NCBI GenBank assembly: GCA_003162635.1
Contig: PMNE01000087.1
Location: forward strand, 69,303 to 109,721
Length of the DNA: 40,419 nucleotides
Origin: Ignavibacteriota bacterium
GTDB lineage: Bacteria > Bacteroidota > Ignavibacteria > UBA10030 > UBA6906
Reading direction: 5' to 3'
Below, in pieces: positions 1 through 9,100 of the stretch; the stretch's first letter is position 1, and each line of letters opens with the position of its first letter. Position numbers and translations under genes: made by a program. The notes under the pieces are model-generated. The model was given only the letters and a program-made list of their open reading frames with translations. It searched no databases and was not told the origin of the DNA.

Positions 1-1611
1 CCCGGCCACGCCGATTTCGGTGGGGAGGTCGAGCGAACACTAACGATGGTGGACGGCGTCCTCCTTCTGGTGGATGCAGCCGAAGGTCCGCTTCCGGGAA
101 CCAAGTTTGTCCTCAAAAAGTCATTGGACCTGAATCTGACGCCGATCGTTGTCATCAACAAGATTGACCGCAAGGATGCGCGTCCGCACGAGGTTCTTGA
201 CCTCGTGTTTGACCTCTTTATCTCCTTGGGCGCGAACGACCGTCAATTGGATTTCCCGACGATCTACTGTATTGCAAAACAGGGGATTGCCAAGAACGAG
301 CTCGACGATCCCAGCACCGATCTCAAGCCGTTGCTCGACGCCATCATCACGACTGTTCCGCCCCCCCCGGGAGATACCGTTTCCCCGTTCCAGATGCTTG
401 TGACGACGATCGACTACAACGACTACCTGGGCCGACTCGGCATCGGCCGGGTGCATCGGGGTACGATTCGTCTCGGCGGACCGATGAAGATCATTCACCG
501 CGACGGCGCCGCGGAGAATGCACGCGTCACGAAAATCTATGCCTTCGAGGGACTCAAGAGGGTCGAGGTGGAGGGCGCCTCTGCCGGAGAGATTATTGCC
601 ATTGCAGGCATGGAGGATGTTGACATCGGCGAGACGATCGCCGACGAGGCGGATCCGACACCCCTCCCCTTCGTCGCTATTGAAGAGCCAACCCTCTCGA
701 TGAATTTTCTCGTGAACAATTCGCCGTTTGCCGGACAAGAGGGCAAGTACGTGACGACGCGCCACCTGAGCGAACGATTGGCGCGTGAACTCCGTTCCAA
801 TGTCAGCATGAAGATCGAACTGACAGACTCCCCCGACACATTCAAGGTCAGCGGCCGTGGAGAACTTCATCTCGCCATCCTTATTGAGACCATGCGGCGC
901 GAAGGTTTTGAGTTCCAGGTTTCCCGCCCTGAAGTGATCTACAAACGGATTGCCGACGTGCTGAGCGAGCCCATGGAGCACGTCGTCATCGACGTCCCGG
1001 ATGAATTTGTCGGCGTTGTCATCGAAAACCTCGGACGCCGCCGGGCCGAGATGAAGAACATGATCGCCTCCAATGGAAACACCCGGTTGGATTTTCTTGT
1101 CCCTGCCCGCGGCCTTATCGGGTTCCGCGGGGAGTTCATGACCCAAACGAAGGGGACCGGCGTCCTCCATCAGAATTTTCAAGGTTATGAGCCTTACAAG
1201 GGCGATCTCGCGCATCGCACCAAAGGAGCCCTTATCGCCATGGAAACGGGCGAGGCGGTTGCCTACGGCATGTGGAAGCTGCAGGAACGATCCGTGTTCT
1301 TCGTGGAACCAGGCATGCGCGTTTATGCCGGCATGGTGGTGGGGGAAAACGCACGGGAACACGACATGACCGTCAACGTGTGCAAGACGAAACAACTCAC
1401 CAATATGCGGGCGTCAGGGTCCGATGAAGCCGTCCGTCTTGAACCCCCGCACCTGATGACGCTGGAGCAGGCGATTGAGTGGATCGGAGATGACGAACTG
1501 GTGGAGTTTACACCACAGAGCATCAGAATACGGAAGAAGACGCTCGATACAAATCTGCGGAACAGAATGTCCAAGAAGAAAGCTGATCCTCTCGAGAGTC
1601 CGGGGAAGTAG
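1..1611 (+). CDS. typA: Translational GTPase TypA/BipA, 5' end missing
   Basis: TypA/BipA is an EF-G-like ribosome-associated GTPase that helps 50S subunit assembly under stress or cold. The reading frame is open from base 1, so the start lies outside the window and 536 residues remain of about 600-610. The first residues PGHADFGGEVER are the tail of the G3 (Walker B) motif, and NKIDR near residue 53 is G4; G1 and the effector loop are missing. Domain II, the EF-G-like domains and the TypA-specific C-terminal domain follow, including RGLIGFRGEF near residue 370 and the family signature around NVCKTKQLTNMRASGSDEA. The gene ends at TAG 1609-1611. The first in-frame ATG (46) lies inside the G domain and is not the true start. 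Identification is firm. Confidence 0.96.
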   Translation, partial: PGHADFGGEVERTLTMVDGVLLLVDAAEGPLPGTKFVLKKSLDLNLTPIVVINKIDRKDARPHEVLDLVFDLFISLGANDRQLDFPTIYCIAKQGIAKNELDDPSTDLKPLLDAIITTVPPPPGDTVSPFQMLVTTIDYNDYLGRLGIGRVHRGTIRLGGPMKIIHRDGAAENARVTKIYAFEGLKRVEVEGASAGEIIAIAGMEDVDIGETIADEADPTPLPFVAIEEPTLSMNFLVNNSPFAGQEGKYVTTRHLSERLARELRSNVSMKIELTDSPDTFKVSGRGELHLAILIETMRREGFEFQVSRPEVIYKRIADVLSEPMEHVVIDVPDEFVGVVIENLGRRRAEMKNMIASNGNTRLDFLVPARGLIGFRGEFMTQTKGTGVLHQNFQGYEPYKGDLAHRTKGALIAMETGEAVAYGMWKLQERSVFFVEPGMRVYAGMVVGENAREHDMTVNVCKTKQLTNMRASGSDEAVRLEPPHLMTLEQAIEWIGDDELVEFTPQSIRIRKKTLDTNLRNRMSKKKADPLESPGK

Positions 1612-1701
1612 CCCGCCCTGTTTTGGAGAGCGGCTGCCTGACTGTCGACAAAGCACCCAGGCCCGTGCCGTGGAGAGGAACACGCGATACTACCATTACT
1701 G

Positions 1702-3867
1702 ATGGGAGGAAGAATCGTTCCTGTGGGTACACAGAAGAAAACCCCGGCGGGAGTGATGCGTACCGAGGCCGAGATTCGGGAGCTTGCGTACAATCTATGG
1801 TGGTCATGGCATCCGGCGGCACAGCAGATCTTCCAGGAGCTTTCCCCGTACGTCTGGGAGGAGAGCAATCACAATCCGGTGGAAGTGCTCCAATGGGTGG
1901 CGCCGCAGGAACTCCGTGCGCGATTGCAAGTCCCGCAGTTCCACCGCAGCGTCCAGTTTGTCCTGGATGATTTTCATGCGTATATGGGTGCCAAGCGGAC
2001 GTGGATGCGGAAGCATGCACCTTCGCTCGCAGGCGAATCCATTGCATATTTCAGCGCGGAATTCGGTCTTCATGAGAGTCTCCGCATCTATTCCGGCGGG
2101 CTCGGTGTTCTTGCCGGCGACCATGCGAAGTCGGCCAGTGATCTGGGGCTCCCCCTGTGCGGCATGAGCCTCTTCTACCGCCAGGGATACTTTCAGCAGC
2201 AGATCAACTCGGACGGGTGGCAGCAGGAGCAATATCCTCTGTACGATCCGGCGCGGCTCCCGATCACGCCCGTGCTCGACACGAAGGGGGATCGAATCCT
2301 CGTCCCGGTTGAGATCGGCAACGACACCGTCACGCTCCAGGCATGGATGGTGCAGGTTGGCCGCGTCCCCGTCTTTCTCCTTGATACCGATGTCCCCAAC
2401 AATGACCAGCGATACCGTGATCTGACCGCGCACGTCTACGGCGGCGACAACTGGACGCGCATCGCCCAGGAGATCGTCCTGGGCATCGGCGGGGTCCGCC
2501 TCCTGCGGGCGATGGGGATCAAGCCCGCGACGTTCCACATGAATGAAGGACATTCGGCATTTCTGACGCTCGAACTCCTCCGCGAACAGCGGGCGGCGGG
2601 AAAGTCGTTGGATCAGGCGGAGGCCTACGTGAAGCGCCATTGTGTTTTCACGACGCACACTCCTGTTCCCGCGGGACATGACAGGTTCGACCAGGGGCTT
2701 TTCACTGCGGTATTTGAGGCGTTTGCGCAGAAGATGGGGGTAGGAACGATCGAACTCATGGGGTACGGGCGCGAGAACGTCGCCGATACGGCGGAACTAT
2801 TCACCATGACGGTTCTTGCGCTGAAATTCTGCCGCGCAGCAAACGGCGTCAGTGAATTGCATGGCCACACGAGTCAGGAGATGTGGAAAGCGCTTTATCC
2901 GGGCGTGCCGATGAACCGGATACCGATTGGCCACGTCACCAACGGCATCCACACGGCGGGGTGGACGACTGCTACGGCACATCAGTTCTGGACCGCGCGT
3001 CTCGGAGAATCGTGGACGGAGCATTTGCGTGATCCCAGGTTCTGGCATGCCGCCCTGCACCCGAAGACTGTGTCGGACGAAGAGCTTTGGGCGCTGCGCA
3101 TCTCGTTGCGCCGCGAGCTTATTGAGTTTGCGAGAAAGCGTCTTCATGAGCAGAATCTCCGGTACGGCGCCGGGGACACGGAGTCCCTCCATCGTGTGTT
3201 GTCGCCCGATGTTCTCACGATTGGTTTTGCGAGGAGGTTCGCGACCTATAAGCGAGCGCCCCTCTTCTTCCGCGATTTCGAGTGGGCCATTCGGACGATT
3301 GTCTCGAAGGAAAAACCGGTGCAGCTTCTCTTCGCCGGCAAAGCACACCCACGCGACGACGCCGGCAAGCGGTTCATTCAGGAGGTCGTCAATTTTACGC
3401 ACCGGCTTGATTTGTTCGGCAAGGTAGTCTTCATCGAGGATTATGACATCAATGTTGCACGTCACCTTGTCGCGGGCGCCGATATCTGGCTCAACACGCC
3501 CCGTCGTCCAATGGAAGCGAGTGGCACAAGCGGCATGAAGATTGCCATACACGGCGGCCTGCATCTGAGCACCATGGATGGATGGTGGCGCGAAGCATAC
3601 GATGAGCACAACGGCTGGAAGGTGGGGGAGGATACGACGGCGAGCACCGAACAAATGCAGGATGATCTCGACGCTGCTTCCCTCCGCGCGGTGCTTGAGC
3701 AGGAAATCATTCCGCTCTTTTATCAGAGGGGGAAGGATGGCATACCCCACCAGTGGCTGCGCCGGGTCCGGCACTCGATGGCAACATTGATCCCCGCGTA
3801 TAATACAGAGCGGATGGTTGTCGAGTATGCGGAGAAGTATTACACGCTTCCCAAACCCCGAACGTGA
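1702..3867 (+). CDS. glgP: Alpha-glucan (glycogen/maltodextrin) phosphorylase, GT35
   Basis: It releases glucose-1-phosphate from alpha-1,4-glucans with pyridoxal phosphate as cofactor, in cytoplasmic glycogen or maltodextrin turnover. The N-terminus carries the NLWWSWHP motif and an NHNPV segment, typical of the short archaeal/bacterial phosphorylase branch with a DUF3417-type N-terminal domain. The PLP-binding lysine lies in EASGTSGMK (Lys613 counted from ATG 1702). At about 721 residues it fits this branch rather than the E. coli GlgP/MalP branch. Start choice is uncertain: ATG 1702 has no ribosome binding site, whereas GTG 1723, in the same frame, has GGGAGGA ending about 12 bases upstream and may be the real start. 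Its distance from typA (90 bp) allows either a shared transcript or its own promoter. No other glycogen gene is nearby. Confidence 0.93.
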   Translation: MGGRIVPVGTQKKTPAGVMRTEAEIRELAYNLWWSWHPAAQQIFQELSPYVWEESNHNPVEVLQWVAPQELRARLQVPQFHRSVQFVLDDFHAYMGAKRTWMRKHAPSLAGESIAYFSAEFGLHESLRIYSGGLGVLAGDHAKSASDLGLPLCGMSLFYRQGYFQQQINSDGWQQEQYPLYDPARLPITPVLDTKGDRILVPVEIGNDTVTLQAWMVQVGRVPVFLLDTDVPNNDQRYRDLTAHVYGGDNWTRIAQEIVLGIGGVRLLRAMGIKPATFHMNEGHSAFLTLELLREQRAAGKSLDQAEAYVKRHCVFTTHTPVPAGHDRFDQGLFTAVFEAFAQKMGVGTIELMGYGRENVADTAELFTMTVLALKFCRAANGVSELHGHTSQEMWKALYPGVPMNRIPIGHVTNGIHTAGWTTATAHQFWTARLGESWTEHLRDPRFWHAALHPKTVSDEELWALRISLRRELIEFARKRLHEQNLRYGAGDTESLHRVLSPDVLTIGFARRFATYKRAPLFFRDFEWAIRTIVSKEKPVQLLFAGKAHPRDDAGKRFIQEVVNFTHRLDLFGKVVFIEDYDINVARHLVAGADIWLNTPRRPMEASGTSGMKIAIHGGLHLSTMDGWWREAYDEHNGWKVGEDTTASTEQMQDDLDAASLRAVLEQEIIPLFYQRGKDGIPHQWLRRVRHSMATLIPAYNTERMVVEYAEKYYTLPKPRT

Positions 3868-3869
3868 GA

Positions 3870-3931
3870 AGCAACACCGGGAGAGAGCGTACAGGGCGCC
3901 GGCTTCATTTGGCTCGCGCCCGTTGCTTTTT
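3870..3931 (+). terminator. Probable intrinsic terminator after glgP
   Basis: GGGCGC (3894-3899) pairs with GCGCCC (3916-3921), the loop can form a small inner GCC/GGC stem, and a T-rich run (GTTGCTTTTT, to 3931) follows. AGCAAC at 3870-3875 can also pair with GTTGCT at 3922-3927, lengthening the structure. It starts just after the phosphorylase stop codon. The T run is interrupted, so strength is uncertain. Confidence 0.45.
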
Positions 3932-4340
3932 CATGGGGAGGGGAAGAAGGGATCCATGTCCGGTTGGCGTCTGATGGAGACCTGCCACAGTTGTGAACGG
4001 GGGCTGGAGTCGGCCTGCCGGGGGTACAATCAACGCCAGATCATCAGCAGATCTTCAGCACACCATGAGCACATCCGGAACATCTCTGGGACAGGTCAAT
4101 GCCACATCGGTAGCATACCCGTGTCAGCGGTGTGACAGACCTGTCAATTAAAGTAGACACCCTCTCGCTTTTTCACTAACCGTTTCGCCAAATCTGGGAA
4201 TTCTGCGCATCTTGCTGCCATTGCTGGTAAACATTCTCGAGGTTTTTGACGATTTTGCGATTTTTCTGTCAACTTGAGGTGTTTACTATGATATGGCACA
4301 AAATCTGCTATTTAATCAGGCGGATGAGAGGAACCCAAAC
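3932..4340 (+). promoter_or_regulatory. Non-coding region upstream of merR with an inverted-repeat pair
   Basis: About 400 bases with no convincing gene; the small open frames here lack family features. AGTAGACACC (4152-4161) and GGTGTTTACT (4278-4287) form a 9/10 inverted repeat about 115 bases apart, each preceded by CTGTCAA at a different distance (4141 and 4266). A shorter repeat, GACAG-AC-CTGTC, sits at 4134-4145. TATGAT at 4287-4292 could be a -10 element, about 48 bases before the chosen merR start, but no good -35 is visible at 16-19 bases. MerR proteins often regulate their own promoter, so an operator function is possible but inferred. Confidence 0.3.
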
Positions 4341-4832
4341 ATGAATACTGAAACGACGGTCGACCTGATGCAAAGGACCGGCCAGCGCTACTATACGATC
4401 GGTGAAGCAGCCGACATGACCGGCATTTCCGTTCCCACGATTCGCCTGTATGAGCGCGAAGGCCTGATCGTGCCCATGAGAAAATCCACACGCCACAGAC
4501 TTTTTGACGAAAGTGATTTAGAGCGAATCCGCTCACTCAGGAAGGATATCAACGCGGGGAATAGGGGAATCGCCGGCATCCGCCGACTCATGGGACGCAT
4601 CCCCTGCTGGCAGATAAAAGGATGCTCTGAAGAATCGCGCGACCACTGCCCGGCCTATCTGATCCAGGATTCTCCTTGCTGGATGGTCACCCGAAAATCC
4701 TGGCTGGAGAAGAGCGACCTCTGCAGAAACTGCATCGTGTACCTCGAAGCGTCCAGTTGCGAGCAGGTGCAACGGGCGCTTCAGCAGTATGCCGGCGCAC
4801 CAGACCCGGTGTTGCCCCCCGCGGGGAGTTGA
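4341..4832 (+). CDS. MerR-family regulator with a cysteine-rich (two-CW-like) C-terminus
   Basis: A 163-residue DNA-binding regulator. Residues 18-85 are a MerR winged helix-turn-helix, with YTIGEAADMTGISVPTIRLYE followed by a wing and a short dimerisation helix. The C-terminal 75 residues carry seven cysteines (89, 95, 103, 113, 128, 131, 140) with two PCW motifs and a CRNC pair, resembling the two-CW cysteine-rich module seen on some bacterial sensors. Metal or Fe-S binding, and therefore redox or metal sensing, is inferred. ATG 4341 was chosen because GAGAGGAA lies 8 bases upstream; an in-frame ATG at 4293 would add 16 untypical residues. The target is unknown. The gene converges on the GT2 gene with a 6-base gap, so it is not in that operon. 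Confidence 0.85.
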   Translation: MNTETTVDLMQRTGQRYYTIGEAADMTGISVPTIRLYEREGLIVPMRKSTRHRLFDESDLERIRSLRKDINAGNRGIAGIRRLMGRIPCWQIKGCSEESRDHCPAYLIQDSPCWMVTRKSWLEKSDLCRNCIVYLEASSCEQVQRALQQYAGAPDPVLPPAGS

Positions 4833-4856
4833 ACGCGCTTATCCCTCCGCTGAGGG
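4817..4856. terminator. Possible shared hairpins at the merR/GT2 convergence
   Basis: The palindrome CCCCGCGGGG (4817-4826) lies at the end of merR, and CCCTC-CGCT-GAGGG (4843-4856) lies at the end of the converging GT2 gene. Only six bases separate the two stop codons. Neither hairpin has a clear T tract, so termination here is a guess from position and symmetry. Confidence 0.25.
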
Positions 4857-6113
4857 CTTGACATCGAAGCGGATCGTCTTGTCCCAGGTCCGCTTTTCCT
4901 TCTTCACGTACTCCAACCACCACGCCTTTACCACGATGTAAATCCACGCCTGACAGTACGTGAAATACATCACAACCAGGATCGGCAACTGCTTCACCTT
5001 ATCCTCTCCGTCGTAGGAGATGGCAAGCATCGTCTCAAAGAGGAAAAGGAAGAACGCCATGATCCAGACAAAGGTGTATGGGCCCGGAAGCGAAATGCTG
5101 ACCAGATTCGCGGCACCCAGGATGAAGAGAAGATCCGACGTGACAATCGCAAAGAAAAACACGTAGTACAACAGCAGTGTGTAGAGCACGTCGAACATCA
5201 ACCGCTTGCTCCGGAACTTCGGAATTCGCTTCAGAAACTTCGCCAGGACGTACGAATTCCCCCTCACCCAGCGCGTCCGCTGATGAACCCAGACCCGCCA
5301 TGACTGCGGCTCCTGCTCGTACGTCATCGCGTACGGAACAAACTTGATCTTGTACCCTTCCTGATAAATCCGAATGCTGAGTTCCGAGTCCTCCGTCAGC
5401 GCCTGTTCATCCCATCCTCCGAGCTGGCGGATGAGACGCGTCCACATCACAAAATTCGTCCCCGGGAGCGTGGCGATGTTGTGCATCTGCCACCGTCCGG
5501 CTTGCAGCATCGACTGGAAGCTCAGCGTCTCGATGTTGATGAACTTCGTCAGCAAGTTGACGTTCTTGTTGATGGTTCGGAATTTTCCTATCGCCGCGCC
5601 CAATTCGTTGTTCGTGAGCAGTTGTGCGACGAGATACCGGAGCGAATCCTTGTCCGGTGTATTGTCGGCATCGTAAATGGCGATCACGTCCGAAGTGACC
5701 CGCTGGACGCCGAGATTCAACGCGCGTGATTTGCCCTTCCCCCCCTCACCTTTCGGCACGTCAAAGAGCTCGATCCGGCGATCAGCGCGCGCATAGCCCT
5801 CGATAATGTCCCGCGTCCCGTCGGTGGATCCGTCGTTGATCACCATGATCTTCAACTTCTCCTTCGGATACTCGAGGCGGAGCATCGCTTCAATCGTGCG
5901 GGCGATGACCTTCTCTTCATTATGCGCGGGGATCAGAATGGTGCAGCCGGGGTAATCGAACGCCTTCCCTTCCAGCAGCTTCTTTTCCTTCAACGACTTG
6001 ACGTAATTCAAATATCCGAAAAACGTCAGCACGAACTGGTACCCGATCATGAACCAGATCAGGATGACGGCGACGACAAACAAGAAACTCAAATCAACTT
6101 CGAGGAATGTCAT
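4839..6113 (-). CDS. Processive GT2 polysaccharide synthase (PgaC/cellulose-synthase type)
   Basis: A membrane glycosyltransferase of 424 residues that would polymerise a nucleotide-sugar-derived glycan and move it across the inner membrane. A transmembrane segment (about 10-34) is followed by the GT-A domain: NDGSTDGT (93-100), DAD (148-150), TED (240-242) and QRTRW (278-282), the D, DxD, ED and QxxRW signature of processive synthases. Three or four transmembrane segments lie between about 306 and 398. No PilZ domain is visible. Its ATG overlaps the stop of the upstream deacetylase gene (ATGA, 6110-6113), indicating translational coupling. The pairing recalls PgaB-PgaC, which make poly-N-acetylglucosamine, but the sugar used here cannot be read from the sequence. 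A separate PgaD-like subunit is not present. Confidence 0.9.
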   Translation of the reverse strand: MTFLEVDLSFLFVVAVILIWFMIGYQFVLTFFGYLNYVKSLKEKKLLEGKAFDYPGCTILIPAHNEEKVIARTIEAMLRLEYPKEKLKIMVINDGSTDGTRDIIEGYARADRRIELFDVPKGEGGKGKSRALNLGVQRVTSDVIAIYDADNTPDKDSLRYLVAQLLTNNELGAAIGKFRTINKNVNLLTKFINIETLSFQSMLQAGRWQMHNIATLPGTNFVMWTRLIRQLGGWDEQALTEDSELSIRIYQEGYKIKFVPYAMTYEQEPQSWRVWVHQRTRWVRGNSYVLAKFLKRIPKFRSKRLMFDVLYTLLLYYVFFFAIVTSDLLFILGAANLVSISLPGPYTFVWIMAFFLFLFETMLAISYDGEDKVKQLPILVVMYFTYCQAWIYIVVKAWWLEYVKKEKRTWDKTIRFDVKPSAEG

Positions 6114-9100
6114 GCGTATCGCCGTTTGACGATCTTAAGGATGAGGTACATCGCCGCCAGCATCAGGACGGCAATGACGCCGAAGATGGCAATGGCGTTC
6201 GACGACCAGAATGAGGTCATATTGATCCCGTACGAAAACAGATCCCCTGTCACGACGGACACCGTATGTACTCCCGGCGGCAGCGACAATGTATAGCAAT
6301 CGTTCCCCTTCATGGCCGCAAATTCATATGCCTGTCCGTCAAGCGCAACCGCAGTCGGCTCCCTGTTGAGCGCGACGAGTGTCCGCACGTCGGATGCATA
6401 GGTGAAGAGCACCGTCCGCGTGCCGTACGCAACCGACAGCAGGTTGCCGGTCAGGGAGAGTATCCGCGCTTCCAGGTCGTGTGTGGAAAAGGCGCCCCCC
6501 TGATTCTGCCCGAACGAGACCTCGTGTACACCCGCGGGAATCAGAAACACGTTGTCGCGCGACGGCGAAAGAGGTACGCCGTCGATTTGTATCTCCTTCG
6601 TCTCCAGCGGAAGTTTGAGACTGAAGGAATAGGGGGAAGAGACTCCATATCCCGCTGCGTTGCGCCGGTATTGTACCTCGCTTGCCAGCGCGTAGGGGAA
6701 CATCTTGATATCCTGCGGGTTCACGCTCGATTCCGAGTAAATCGTGAGCCGGGGAGCTCCCAGCGATGCGGCCCGGACAAGATCGAAACTCTCCGTTCCT
6801 GTCTGGGTCAGTGTTGGGAACGGCGTAATCTTGTCGGGTTTCCGGAATTGACCGATGTTCAAATCGAGCATCAGTTTCCCCGGGTCGCTCAACAGTTCCT
6901 TATACCGCTTTCCGATATCGAGGTAACGAAGAGGGTCGGTGGACCAGAGCGGTTCGGGGTCCTCCACCTGAAGCTGGAATCCGTACGTCCGTTGAAGCGC
7001 AAGAATTGATGGCATGTCAACACCGAGGTTCTCGCGCAACGACGGAGTTCCATACCCGTCCATGGCCGTCACAATGATTTGAAACCCCGGGCGCCCTGCA
7101 GCGACCCCGGAGAGCATCTCCAGGATCGTCTTGTACACCCCTTCCAGGGTGCGGACTCTGTACTCCGTCACCATCCGCCGGGCGTCGGGATTGACCTTCC
7201 AGTAGAACGAAGAAGTGGAATCGAGAACTGCAGGGAGTTCAAACCCGTATCTCTTCCGGAACTCCTTCTGCGCCGACGGATGCATCGGGGCAAACAACAG
7301 TGGATCCTGGAAACCTCGTCCGGCGTCAAAATGGAGCTCAGCAATATTGACGCCGTCAAAATCGAACTGTGAGAGGAGTGTGCGATACTCCTCCGTCATT
7401 GCCTGAACGCACGCAGGGTCGGTCAATGCGACGGGGTAACGCCACGACGCATGGAGAAGATCCTCCCCCTTGAAGTTCTTCTCACGCCATTCGGGATGCT
7501 CTGTGTAAAATTTTACGCTGACCTGCGGCGGCTCCAGCCAGGCATACACGATGATGCCGTTCGCGTGCGCCAATGAGATGAGGCGCTTGTAGTCGTAGGT
7601 GTATTTCGCGTACTGGTGCCAACCCGATACGTGAAGGACGCGGACCCCAAGTCGCACCCATTGCTTCACCAATGCCTCGACACTCATCGTCCTGGCACGG
7701 GACCCCGGCTCGAAGTACACTTCAAGATTATCACGACGGACCACCGGGCCAAGCCGGAAGTACCTGTTGATGTACTCCAGAAGATAAGGATAGAGACTGT
7801 ATCCCTCCTTGCTGTACGGATCGAACCGCGTGGAAATGTACAGGAGGCTCCCCTTGCCCACCGATTTCCCGATCACAAGCGGCGCTTCGGTGGCCGCATC
7901 GGTACAGAACACTCCTTCAATTCCCTCCGCGTCAAACTTCGTGGCGAGCTCGGGAAACCTCCACGTGATCCGCTCCTCCGGGAAGTAACGGTCGCGGACC
8001 TGCGTCACCTTCAGCCGTGTTGTGCTCGACGTGATACCAAGTTCCTTCGCGATTTCCGTGGGCATGTCGGTGATCACGTGCCCGCCTCCCTGCACAAACT
8101 TCACGATCGCGTCGTAGTCCGCATCGCGAAGCGAGTCAACAAACGTGTACGGAATTATCAGCAGGTTGTAACCACCCAGTTGCACGGACTGTCCGGCGAA
8201 GATTGTGTCGACCAAAATGTTCACGCTCCGCAAGACAGAGGCAAACGACGCCTGGTCGTTCTCAGCAGCCCCCTCGGCAAAGTGGTTCCAGAGAATCGCC
8301 GCCTTCGCCTCCTGCCACGATTGTTCCTGGCCGAAGACACGATCCATGAATTTGCGTGCACCGTTGACAAATTGCGCGGCAACAGAAGGCGGCTTCTCAT
8401 GGAACTCCACCGCCTCCGCCTTGTAGATCTGCCCCGCGTCGAGATCCACCGAGCGGCTGACGGGTCCTTTGATCCGCTTGTCCGACGTCTCCTCCGTAAG
8501 GACTTCTCCGTTTCGGTCGAACGTCGTTTCCTGCAGGTACTGATCGTCAAGATTCAGAGTGAAATCCTGCTTTCCCGTCAGCATGATCCTGTCTTTCATG
8601 CGTGTCTGCAGCGACAGGTCCCGCACATCCATGTAGGTGTAACCCAGCGCCTCGACACCTTCGACAATTTCCTTCAGAAGGGCCGGGTCGACAAACGCAT
8701 GGAAGAAGCAGGACGCAAAACCATCCCGCACGATGAGATTTGCCTTCGCTCCCGCAATGATCTCCCGCACCGCCTGTTCCCCCACACGCGGGTCGGGATC
8801 CAACGGAACATAGCCAAGGTTCTCCGGAATAATGCGCTGGCCGTAAATATCCCTCTGGATCATGTAGGGAAAGAATTGGCCGTCGTCGATGTCCTCAATG
8901 ACAAGCCGCTGTTCCATCGCCGTGTTGAAGTACTTGCCGATAGTCTCGTACAACTTCAACGAACCCGCGTAGTGTGGAGTCTCCCATACCAGGGGGTAGA
9001 GGCCGTTCTTCATGAATTCCTGTATCCCCATGTCAAGCTTCCGCTCGATGCCTTCGACGGTCTCTTCTTTCACCGGTTTGCCGGTATTTTCGTCCCAAAA

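Noticed and set aside
121-1395. 424-codon minus-strand open frame
   Set aside because: Antisense to typA, whose motifs are unmistakable; high GC gives long antisense frames.
2797-3774. 325-codon minus-strand open frame
   Set aside because: Antisense to the phosphorylase gene and without family motifs.
3818-4135. 105-codon plus-strand frame after glgP
   Set aside because: Begins inside glgP, has no binding site and no family features; overlaps a terminator-like hairpin.
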